From Parietichytrium sp. I65-24A (lineage: Eukaryota; Sar; Bigyra; Thraustochytrida; Thraustochytriidae): 64,000 nt of DNA. Of the stretch, positions 53,577-62,089 are shown one piece after another. The position numbers and the translations under genes are program-made. The notes under the pieces are model-generated. The model had not been told where the DNA came from, did no database searches, and saw nothing but the letters and a program-made list of their open reading frames with translations. The stretch is from positions 1-64,000 of the forward strand of contig BLSF01000015.1 of NCBI GenBank assembly GCA_012862575.1. Direction: 5' to 3'. Each line of letters opens with the position of its first letter. Within the stretch, counting starts at the first letter, position 1.

Positions 53577-53625
53577 GGAGATCTCAGGAGATCTCAGGAG
53601 ATCTCAGGAGATAGGAGATAGGAGA
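53577..53625. repeat. 10-bp tandem repeat (ggagatctca) with ggagata tail
   Basis: Three GGAGATCTCA units then three GGAGATA units. Confidence 0.9.
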
Positions 53626-53699
53626 AGCGCTCAGTGGTACGGGAATATATATATACATTGGCGGGATTGGCTTTTCGTCTCGCATGTGATGGTGTTGAG

Positions 53700-53820
53700 A
53701 TTTTGAGATTTGCCAAGTCAGCTTCTTCCATAGTACGGCAGCGGCGTTTTGCAAAGGGTGATTTTGAGATTTGCCAAGTCAGCTTCTTCAATAGTACGGC
53801 AGCGACGTTTTGCAAAGGGT
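53700..53820. repeat. 61-bp tandem duplication
   Basis: Copies at 53700-53760 and 53761-53820 differ at only two or three bases; each begins attttgagatttgccaag and ends gttttgcaaagggt. Confidence 0.95.
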
Positions 53821-54003
53821 AGAAGGAAGAGAGGATCTCTTGCGCGCTGGTGAACGTGGGATAGGGTTCGAGGGCTTGAGACCAACCACAGTCGCTGCAA
53901 AGGAATAGTGGGAAGCGAACGGATCGTTTTGCCCGGTCGAAGGTTGCCGAAAAAGTTCGTCAACGCGAACTCTGCACAAAGAGGGTTTAGGTGGGGATCG
54001 TAC

Positions 54004-56742
54004 ATGGGTCGTGAGCTTGCAGCGCATCGCCAAACGTGCGAGAACGACCCGTGCGGCATGGAGTCACCGTCTGCATCGCTGGCAGACGCTGTTCAATGCA
54101 TTCGCGGCGGGCGATTAGCTGAGCTCAAGTCCAGCATCTCACGGCTAGGCCGGTCCGGCCTTGACGCGCTGGACCAGGACGGAGTCACTGTGATGCATGT
54201 GGCCGCTGAGCAGGGCGACATTGGGGCGTTGGAGTTGCTGGTCCACTCGGGTGGGCTGGGCGTGGGAGTGAAGGATAAGCGGGGTGGAGAACCCCTGCTC
54301 GAAGCGGCAGCGGCAGGGCAGCTGCGGTGCTTGGAGTGGCTGGTGAAGAACGGGGCGGACGTAAACAACAGCGATGACAGGGGCGACACGGCGCTGCATC
54401 TGGCGGCTGGGTACGGCCACGAAGAGGTCGTAGAGTGGCTCATCGAAAACGGGGCCACCGTTGATAGTCGCACCAACGTAGCCGTGACTCCGCTGCTCTA
54501 CGCCACGGCGAAAGGCAAGCTCAGAGTTATGAAAATGCTGCTTGAAAAAGGCGCAGACCCGTCCGCAATGGAAGATGAGCGTGGTTGGAACGCACTTCAT
54601 ATCGCCGCTGGTTGCAACCAAGCGGATACGCTGCGCGCCCTGGTCAACTACAAGCCAGAACTATTCGACTCCAAGACAAAACTTGGCAAAACGGCGCAGA
54701 CTGTCGCTATTGAGGAAAGATGTCCTGACGCATATCTTGCCTGCACTGAAATTCAAAACAGACTCGAGAAAGAACAGAAGCGCTTAGCTCGGCTAGAAAA
54801 ACGCAAGCAGGAAGCCGAGGCAGAGTCAAGGGCTTTTCAGCTGGCTTGTGAAGAGGCGGCTAGGTTGGAGAAAGAACTTCTCGGCTCCAACAGCCTTTCG
54901 TCTCGAAGTGTTAGAAGCAGCGTCAGCGGTCCTTCAGGCTCGGGTGGCAAGAAAAGAAAGACAAAGAAGAAGGCCAAAGCCAGAGCACATGCAGCGCTCG
55001 GGCCGCACGGACGCATGGCTGCTGGCCAACCAGATGAGTCGCGCAGAAAACAAGACGAGGGGGAGCAAGAGAGGGAAATCGACGAAAACGAAAACGAATG
55101 CGGCGCGACGAACGAAAACGAAGACTCAGAAAACATCGCCCAGCGTGTAGCAGGGAACAAAGAGACCTCAGAAACAATTCTTGGAAACCAAGAGCCGGTA
55201 AACGAAAACAGGAGCGCTTTAGGTGCAGATGGTAGAATCATGGCAGAGAATGAGCCGGCTTTCGACGAGGATGGTGGGGAGTGGACCGTGAAACTCTCCA
55301 AGAAGAAGCAGCGCAAGGCGAAACGGTCTGAAAAAGCGAATGCAACAAAGAATAGTGGCAGCGGGCAGTCCGCGTCGTCCGACTCAGATTCGCAGAAATC
55401 TCAAAAACGATTCACAAAGTCCCGTGGAACCGATGCTGTTCCAAAAACAACGAACAGCCGGGAGAAACCAAAGATTCGCGTTGACATGAGCCTGGTTGCC
55501 TCCAATAATGGAGAGGCAGTTGGTCCGCAGTCCTCGCCGTCCAAGCGCAAGTTTGAAAATCGCTGGACTCTTGGTGTCGGCACGAATAGTGCCAGATCTT
55601 TGAAACCGGTCGAGGTCGTAACAGACACGGCCACAAGCACACCTAGTCAAGGTGGTATTTCACAAACAGACTTTGACACGCAACCGCCGCATCCAACAGC
55701 TTCTGCTGGCGGTGGAGAAATGGAATCACTGGTTGTGGAGGAGGAAAAGACTGATGCAATGTCCGCAACTTCTGGAGAGCAGGCGGAGTCCGTCGATTCG
55801 AGTGAAACTTTAGGTACGGGTCAATCTGGAGACGAGGGTTCCGAAGGGGTGCCCGTGCAAATAAAGTCCAGATTGCGGCCTCATGCTCCGCCTTGGTCCC
55901 CGAGACGTCGTCGCTGGACAAGCTTGGCAGCAAACGCAGGGCAAGCCAAAGCGAAGCAATTCGCTGATCAGTCGCCGGAGGTTGTTGACAATGAGTTTCA
56001 GCGAATGCTGAAGAAATTTGTCCATATGGACACCGGCGCCCGTCGGACCGCGAAGCGCAAGTTTGCCAAGGCCACTGCAGATTACGAGGAGAAACGCTTG
56101 GCCGATGCCGAAGAGATGGAGCAATCTTGGCGCAACTCGATAAAACAGCGTCTGCGAAGAGGGATCAAACACTTTCAATTTCAACTCCTAGGAGCTACTC
56201 TTGCGGAAATCTCCGCCGCAGAGGAAGCTCGCTGTCTCAACATTGGAAAAGAGCCAATGGAAAGCACTCTGTTGACTGAAGAGGTGGAGCTCGCCAAACT
56301 TGTCGAAGACGCTCGAAGTCTCTTGGAGGACAAGGACACCGCCCCCCTCCAACATGTTTGTAAGGAGTGGCGTACCGGCGTTCTGGTCTTGGTTCCGGAG
56401 GATGCCACATCAGGAAAAGCTGGCGAACAAGTAGACGAGACTGGCGAAGACGCAGATGATTTCGAAGAAGCGCAGTCGTCCGCCGAATTTGAAGATCTGT
56501 TACGACATTCGATTGAGACTTGGAGACTGAAAGAGCGATATAGTTGCGTTTGGCTGCGTTTCCGAATCGACCAAACGCACCTCATTCCTGTGGCGGCTAA
56601 AGTCGGCTTTGACTTTGAGCACGCGCGACCCGGCATTGTCATTATGAAGTACCACATCATTCCGAGAGATGTCGACGAGGATGCGACCACCACCCCGCCG
56701 GCGTCCGCATCGATATCTGACGAGTCCGACGAACTCAAGTGA
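54004..56742 (+). CDS. Ankyrin-repeat protein ending in an orphan pre-Nudix domain
   Basis: 912 aa from ATG 54004 (MGRELAAH); a second ATG at 54058 (MESPSASL) is also plausible. Residues ~30-230 hold about six ankyrin repeats (VTVMHVAAEQGDIGALELLV, DTALHLAAGYGHEEVVEWLI, ATPLLYATAKGKL, WNALHIAAGCN). A predicted coiled coil follows (~250-293, Lys/Glu-rich), then a Lys-rich and Glu/Asn-rich low-complexity middle. Residues ~832-886 closely match the domain that precedes the Nudix fold in NUDT6-type and plant cytosolic Nudix hydrolases: W.....Y.CVWLRF.ID, LIPVAAKVGFDFEHARPG. There is no GX5EX7REUXEEXGU Nudix box after it, and no reading frame continues it downstream. It may serve as a stand-alone recognition domain. 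Confidence 0.85.
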   Translation: MGRELAAHRQTCENDPCGMESPSASLADAVQCIRGGRLAELKSSISRLGRSGLDALDQDGVTVMHVAAEQGDIGALELLVHSGGLGVGVKDKRGGEPLLEAAAAGQLRCLEWLVKNGADVNNSDDRGDTALHLAAGYGHEEVVEWLIENGATVDSRTNVAVTPLLYATAKGKLRVMKMLLEKGADPSAMEDERGWNALHIAAGCNQADTLRALVNYKPELFDSKTKLGKTAQTVAIEERCPDAYLACTEIQNRLEKEQKRLARLEKRKQEAEAESRAFQLACEEAARLEKELLGSNSLSSRSVRSSVSGPSGSGGKKRKTKKKAKARAHAALGPHGRMAAGQPDESRRKQDEGEQEREIDENENECGATNENEDSENIAQRVAGNKETSETILGNQEPVNENRSALGADGRIMAENEPAFDEDGGEWTVKLSKKKQRKAKRSEKANATKNSGSGQSASSDSDSQKSQKRFTKSRGTDAVPKTTNSREKPKIRVDMSLVASNNGEAVGPQSSPSKRKFENRWTLGVGTNSARSLKPVEVVTDTATSTPSQGGISQTDFDTQPPHPTASAGGGEMESLVVEEEKTDAMSATSGEQAESVDSSETLGTGQSGDEGSEGVPVQIKSRLRPHAPPWSPRRRRWTSLAANAGQAKAKQFADQSPEVVDNEFQRMLKKFVHMDTGARRTAKRKFAKATADYEEKRLADAEEMEQSWRNSIKQRLRRGIKHFQFQLLGATLAEISAAEEARCLNIGKEPMESTLLTEEVELAKLVEDARSLLEDKDTAPLQHVCKEWRTGVLVLVPEDATSGKAGEQVDETGEDADDFEEAQSSAEFEDLLRHSIETWRLKERYSCVWLRFRIDQTHLIPVAAKVGFDFEHARPGIVIMKYHIIPRDVDEDATTTPPASASISDESDELK

Positions 56743-57530
56743 CCCGCGCAGCGCAGCTTCCACTGCCGGTGTATGAATAAATGAATCAATGATCTAGACA
56801 TCCCACTTTCGCAACGATTTGATCTACGAACAGAAAACCCAAACCCATTATTATTATTTCATTTGCTGAATTTGCTGCACCCAAATGTCCGTATTCTGAT
56901 TGATCAACTCACACTGACTTCCCCCTCATCATCGTTCCACCTGTACGAGAGAGCACCCACCCACACACGTCGGACTTTCGTTCATACTTACACACGTATG
57001 TGTACGTGCGTGTACACACTCAAACAAGCACATTAGTACGCGCTACCAGCACCTCAGAATCGTCTCGCAAATACGCGGCCCGCAGAATTTCATCATGCGA
57101 AATGCGAAATGCGAAACGCTTGTGCACTCACTTGCACTGGCGGTAGTGTACAGTAACTTACATTACATTTCAATCAACAATTTCCAGGGATGGATGATGA
57201 TGGATGTGTGGAGATGTGTGGTGTGCTATGGTGCTGTAGACGATTGCAGACCACCCGCCCACTCACTCACTCACTCACTCACTCACTTACTCACTTTCAC
57301 TCACTCACATTCCCTCACAAGAGGTGTGGCCCCGCAGCACGATATCGGAGAAGCAGGACCATCCCCGCAAGCAACAGCGCTCCCTCACAATCGCAATTAC
57401 GAGCTCTCGCTTCCCTCCTACACGACCCACACGACCCACACGGACAACCTTCCTTGCCACAGTTGCCACAAGTAAGTTGCCACAGTTGCCACAAGTTGCC
57501 ACAAGTTGCCTCAGTTGCAAGCCTTGTGCG
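56743..57530. other. Intergenic region with (CACT)n and TTGCCACA repeats
   Basis: Contains (CACT)n at 57260-57309 and TTGCCACAR units (57472-57523) right before the HAD gene's start codon. No gene seen. Confidence 0.6.
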
Positions 57531-59618
57531 ATGAGCACGGAGTGGGCATACGATGAGGCGCTTGCGAAAGCGGCGCTAGGCGAGGTGCTGGAAGTGTTAG
57601 CTCGCGTGCGGCTTGGCGTGGAGGAGACTAGTATCGACTGCGATGGAAATGAAGAATGCGGGGACGCGAGGAATGAGAGCGATGAGAGCGGCGGCCAGAA
57701 TGCGACTGCAGAGGAAGGACGCAGATACGAGCGCGGGGCAGAGATCGGGCTGGCATCGACGAGGAAAGACGGGGCGTGGACGGAAAAGGTGGGAAGCGCG
57801 CATATGAGGACCATGCACCAGGGCCGATGGGAGCTTGCTTGCGAAGATGTTCGAGTAGTGCTGGGCGAAGAGTGCGCGAAGGCTGTCGAGGGTGCGGCGA
57901 AAGCGAGGCTGGTCAGGGCTCTGGCGCTCCGCGAAAACTTGATCAATATGAAAAAGGTTTATTTGCATTTGTACAAACAAGGGCTGCAACTGGAGGAAGA
58001 GCTGGCTCAGTTCACGACGTTGTTTTTCTGGGACGGGAAGGAGTGGTCACAATATTTGATAGCCAAGCAACTCAAGCGAGACGATGAGCCTCCGCCAAAC
58101 CAGGCTATTGAAGTCTACACAGACTGCTCTCACGCGCTCCAGCAGTGCAAGGGCCTCACCCTCGCGCTGCTCACCGCTCGGGAATTCACCAAGCGGGTTT
58201 GCTGCGTCCCACGCCACATTTTGCGCCGATCGGAGATCTCCACGCGCAATATTCCGTACAGTTTTGGCTACTACTACGCCCTGAAAGAGATGAAGAGCAC
58301 TTACGCTCGGTATTTTGGCGAGGAGTGGGCCAACGTGGACTTGGGCAAGCATTTCTACACCATAGCAGAGGAGGACGTCCCGGACCTGACGGGCGGTGAT
58401 GATGAGGCCATTGCCGAGTTTGAATCATTTATTGATGACATTCAAAAAGAGTGCGGCTTCGATCACGAAGTCCGGTACTTTATTAAGCGCGTTTTTATCG
58501 CTAGAGGCATGTCCAAGGCAATTCGGATTGGTGTAGAAGCAAGGAGGTTACAAGAAGCATGCGAATTGTCGTCCAAGACGTTGGCGCATTTGCAGAAAAT
58601 GCTGGAGGAGCGTTTTGTCCAAGACGAGGTAAACAACTACTTTGCGCGGAAGCCTATGGTGATGGTGAAGAACATAAAGCTCGTGGTGGACGAGCTCGCA
58701 GTGTGGCTTGGCAAGATTCGAAGCGAGCCGGAGAGGATCTGGTTCAGCGCCGGAGAATGGGTCGATGGTGGAAGCGGAATCGTGATGCCGACAACCTTCG
58801 GTGTCGTCCGAGGCGCATTCCAGGAAATGAGGACCGTTATCGACAAGCACAGACCCTTGCTCCTCTCTCGCTTGAGGGCCCGGGATGAATACTACCTGCC
58901 ACTGATCACGGGGAAGCTAAAGTGCGCAAAGTGCAAGGAGTCGTTTTCGAGAGCTTTTGTGAAACCGCAAGGCTTGTGCGTGTTTTGCGAAATGAGCATT
59001 CGCGAGGCCGCAAAAGAAGCTTTGTTGCTTGCTGGTGGAGCGGACGAAGTGGACTTGCTCCAGTGCCCTATCCGCTTGCGTTGCAAGACCACCAAGCACC
59101 CCACCATGTGCCCGCACTCGCTCAAGTGCATTGTGTGCGACCTGTGGGGTTGCGAGGCTTGTTCCGTGCAGCGTTTCGGCGGAGAAGACACGCTCACCTT
59201 CATACAAGATTTGCAACCAACTGTTCTCTTCTTAGACTTTGACCGCACTTTGGCGAGTACCAAGAATGGCTCGAGTCCGCTGCAAACGCGGGAGGGAATG
59301 GGGCACACTCTGGACCCCCACCTCAAGGAAGCCGCCTTAGAAGTTAGAAACACCCACGTCGTGACTCGTAACGGCCACGCAGAGGACATTCGCACGTTCC
59401 TCGCTTCGCACGGACTCGGGCACGTCCAAGTGCACAGCTTGAGAAGGTTGAAGGAGTTCAACTCCAAAATAGAAATCATGTCAACTCTTATGGGGCCCAG
59501 CGACCGCGGAGTATTCGTCGACGACAGCTCTCAGGAGCTCATCGAGCCAGCGCTTCGGACCTTTTTGAAAAACAATCCGGGGCGCCTGTCCACTATCTTG
59601 TTTTCGAAAACCTCCTGA
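57531..59618 (+). CDS. Large HAD-superfamily protein with Cys clusters
   Basis: 695 aa from ATG 57531 (MSTEWAY); earlier codons lack an ATG and overlap repeats. Residues 1-~460 are helical with no family I recognise (RYFIKRVFIARGMSKAIRIGVEARRL near ~325-350). Two Cys/His clusters follow: CAKC...CVFC (~465-485) and a longer C...C..H..C..C.C...C run (~515-545) compatible with zinc binding. The C-terminal ~135 residues are a small HAD phosphatase-like fold. Motif I is LDFDRT (Asp569, Asp571), motif II is VVTRN (Thr612), motif IV is VFVDDSS (Asp664, Asp665); a motif III Lys is plausible around ~638-645. Substrate unknown. The combination of domains is not one I know. Confidence 0.8.
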   Translation: MSTEWAYDEALAKAALGEVLEVLARVRLGVEETSIDCDGNEECGDARNESDESGGQNATAEEGRRYERGAEIGLASTRKDGAWTEKVGSAHMRTMHQGRWELACEDVRVVLGEECAKAVEGAAKARLVRALALRENLINMKKVYLHLYKQGLQLEEELAQFTTLFFWDGKEWSQYLIAKQLKRDDEPPPNQAIEVYTDCSHALQQCKGLTLALLTAREFTKRVCCVPRHILRRSEISTRNIPYSFGYYYALKEMKSTYARYFGEEWANVDLGKHFYTIAEEDVPDLTGGDDEAIAEFESFIDDIQKECGFDHEVRYFIKRVFIARGMSKAIRIGVEARRLQEACELSSKTLAHLQKMLEERFVQDEVNNYFARKPMVMVKNIKLVVDELAVWLGKIRSEPERIWFSAGEWVDGGSGIVMPTTFGVVRGAFQEMRTVIDKHRPLLLSRLRARDEYYLPLITGKLKCAKCKESFSRAFVKPQGLCVFCEMSIREAAKEALLLAGGADEVDLLQCPIRLRCKTTKHPTMCPHSLKCIVCDLWGCEACSVQRFGGEDTLTFIQDLQPTVLFLDFDRTLASTKNGSSPLQTREGMGHTLDPHLKEAALEVRNTHVVTRNGHAEDIRTFLASHGLGHVQVHSLRRLKEFNSKIEIMSTLMGPSDRGVFVDDSSQELIEPALRTFLKNNPGRLSTILFSKTS

Positions 59619-60006
59619 CGTTTTCACACACGGGGGCCAATTATTTTTCCATTTGCTCATGAGTCGAGTGTACTTCTCGTACCACTTGATTGGTGACAGA
59701 TAGATAGAGAGATAGATGGATAGAAAAGCAAAACTCTCCATAGTATGCGCCAGCTCGACACGTGATTTGGCGAAGCCAGTCCTGGCGGTCTCACTCAAAA
59801 ACTTGTTTTGCGCTTCCAGCGTGCTCCTGACTTGTTTCCTTTCTTTCTTTCTTTTTGGACAATGAACATGAACACAAAGTTGTCTTACAGTGCAAGGAAG
59901 ACGTAGCACATTCCCCACGCAAAAGCTTGCCAATCCCCATCAGCATCATCAGCATGATCAGCATCGCGGAAACCCATTTCCTCCTCTCTCACCAATCTCG
60001 GCAATC

Positions 60007-60654
60007 TCACCTCCTCCTTTTCGTGCTTGCAAATCCGCCGAAACCGAGCGTTGCCATGACTTGTTCATCGTGATTGTCTCCAATTGTCTCCTCCATTTCC
60101 TTTTCCTTTTCGGCCTTGATCCTTTCGCGTTCTAGCTTGCGTTTCCTCTTCATCTCCGCGCGCATCTCTTTGTCTTTCTGCTCCTTCTCCTGCGCATCCC
60201 TGACGCGTTCCTGGAACGTTCTCTGGTCGGTGGGGTGTCCCCGCAGGCCGTGCTTCCCCATGATCTTCACCCTCAGCCTCTCCCGCACCTGGTCCGCGGA
60301 CACCCTCCTCACCGCCAGCGAGGACCCCGTTTTCGCTAAGTGCTCGTAGGAGTTGACGTGCGCCAGGTAGCCCGCGGAGTCAAAAAACGTACGTTCGCAT
60401 ACGTCGCAGAAGTAGCCGGCCCTAGCCGACCCTACCGCGTCCACGGCGACGTTGCGGCGCTGGCCGACGGTCCGCGTAAAGTCGAAAGTGTCCTCGCGCT
60501 GTTCCAGGAACTTTCCTTTCGGTTCCTGGAACGCGCCGCGCGCCGCCGCGGAACGGCCGTCCGCACGCTGCAGAGCGCGCAGCGCGTACTCTTCAGCGTC
60601 CCATGTGCGCGTCTGCTCCACATTTTTGATACCGCGGGTCTCCGAGGACGCCAT
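60007..60654 (-). CDS. ZMAT2: Zinc finger matrin-type 2 / Snu23, U4/U6.U5 tri-snRNP protein
   Basis: 215 aa from the ATG at 60654 (MASSETRG). Component of the spliceosomal B complex, placed near the U6 ACAGAGA box/5' splice site helix. The matrin-type C2H2 finger CDVCERTFFDSAGYLAHVNSYEH is complete (residues ~82-104). It is followed by the conserved RERLRVKIMGKHG-like helix region and a Lys/Glu-rich coiled tail that ends in a basic KRRR. Length (human 199 aa) and order of parts fit ZMAT2/Snu23. Few introns in this genome does not mean no spliceosome: this gene and the spliced genes nearby show a working one. Confidence 0.95.
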   Translation of the reverse strand: MASSETRGIKNVEQTRTWDAEEYALRALQRADGRSAAARGAFQEPKGKFLEQREDTFDFTRTVGQRRNVAVDAVGSARAGYFCDVCERTFFDSAGYLAHVNSYEHLAKTGSSLAVRRVSADQVRERLRVKIMGKHGLRGHPTDQRTFQERVRDAQEKEQKDKEMRAEMKRKRKLERERIKAEKEKEMEETIGDNHDEQVMATLGFGGFASTKRRR

Positions 60655-62089
60655 CCGGATGCTAGAGTTTTGCGCTGTGCGGCGAGTAGGGCCCGCTGCT
60701 TGGTGTGGGGGAGAGGGACGGCGCGGAATTTGGGAAGAGATGTCCGCCGCTGCTTTTTAACATTCTTGGTTGCGAGAGAGAGATGAAGAACATTTTGGGT
60801 TCTTGGGATCGCTTCCTGGGTTCTTGGGTTCTTGGGTTATCTTAGGTCATCTTAGGTCATCTTGGGTTACCTTAGTTTACCTTAGGTTATCCTATGTTAT
60901 CTTATGTTCTTGATGGTTCTTGGGTTCTTGGGTTCTGCTTTGCAGGTGAGCGAGACAGCGCCGTGTGGTGACTCCTTGTGAATCTGGGCAATGCGAGGCG
61001 ACAAGAGAGAAGAATAAAGAACGAGAGACAAGAAAAAGAAAATGAAAGACTTTTGCTACTTTCATTGAGAACGTACGAAACAATTAAATAGAATCGAGGA
61101 TGACACTATAAGAAGCGCGGATGAAACGGTGCAACGGCTTCTGGAAAGGGAAAGGCGGTGTGAAGTACTGAGGCAAATTTCGTGTAGATTTGGACTTTGG
61201 AAAGCAGTATTTAGACCGAGAGTTTGCATGCTCCTTCGCCGGTCTTTGGCACAATTCAACTTCAAGTTGCCCTGAAGACTTCATTCAATACGTATAAAGA
61301 TGAAACAGAGCACCTGAAATGAAGACGAATTGAATGCTTTGTTGTCTTTGTTGAGATTATAAAACAACCGATTTAGATATCAGTGTACTCGAACGTATTA
61401 CAGGAGACTGATTGTTAGTGGAAAAGTATTTGTACTTTTTTTCAAAGGGAAAGATTTATTTACTTTTTCAGAAAGCAATTGATTGGAAGAGCAAACAAAC
61501 AAAAACAGGCACATTCCCAGAACCGCACAAGAACCCGCTGGGCTCTACTCCTCCCCTACCTATGTCTATCCGTCTTTGGAACCCACTCTGGAACCCACTT
61601 TCGCCGCCACCCATCCTAGCCTAACCTCCTCTACCTCTCTCTTACCTCCCATCCTCTCCCTAAACCATTCTTACCACATTCGCTACTAAGACCCAGTAGC
61701 AACTCCCGTAAACCACAATAGCGGATACTCTACAAGTGCGAGAAGGTTGAGAAGGTGCTGCTGTGCGTGCGCTAAGCGCGGCCAGTCTTGGCGGCACGCG
61801 TCGGTACGCAAGTGGTACGCGCTCGTCCGGCCGCGTACCCTTTCTTCCTTTTCCCCCGGCGCTCTCGGGAGGGGAACAAGGAGCCGTTCCCAGGAACTCG
61901 GGGCGGTCGGTGGCGCTCGTTCGCCGCGGACGGCGGGGCAGCAGCTGGCGCGCCGCCGGTCTTAGCTAAATCCCGTAGCCGGCCCTAGCCCCGGGGCAGT
62001 GGCAGTGGTGGTGGTGGGGGGGGAGGAGAGGAAAGGGAAGGAGGAAGTGTCCTCGCAGCATTAGCAGTACAAGTAGAATTACAAGTAGC
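60655..62089. other. Intergenic region, divergent promoters
   Basis: Degenerate CTTGGGTT/CTTAGGTT repeats span 60793-60936. The rest shows a G/C-rich core promoter before POLR3B. No supported gene. Confidence 0.5.
60793..60936. repeat. Degenerate TTCTTGGG / TTACCTTAGG tandem repeats
   Basis: About fourteen 8-10-base units of TTCTTGGG, TCATCTTAGG and TTACCTTAG form, upstream of ZMAT2. Confidence 0.9.

Larger units (their letters stand above)
52838..54003. other. Intergenic region dominated by tandem repeats
   Basis: Separates the RhoGEF from the ankyrin/pre-Nudix gene. From 53338 onward it is a pile of different repeats, listed separately. No gene seen. Confidence 0.6.
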
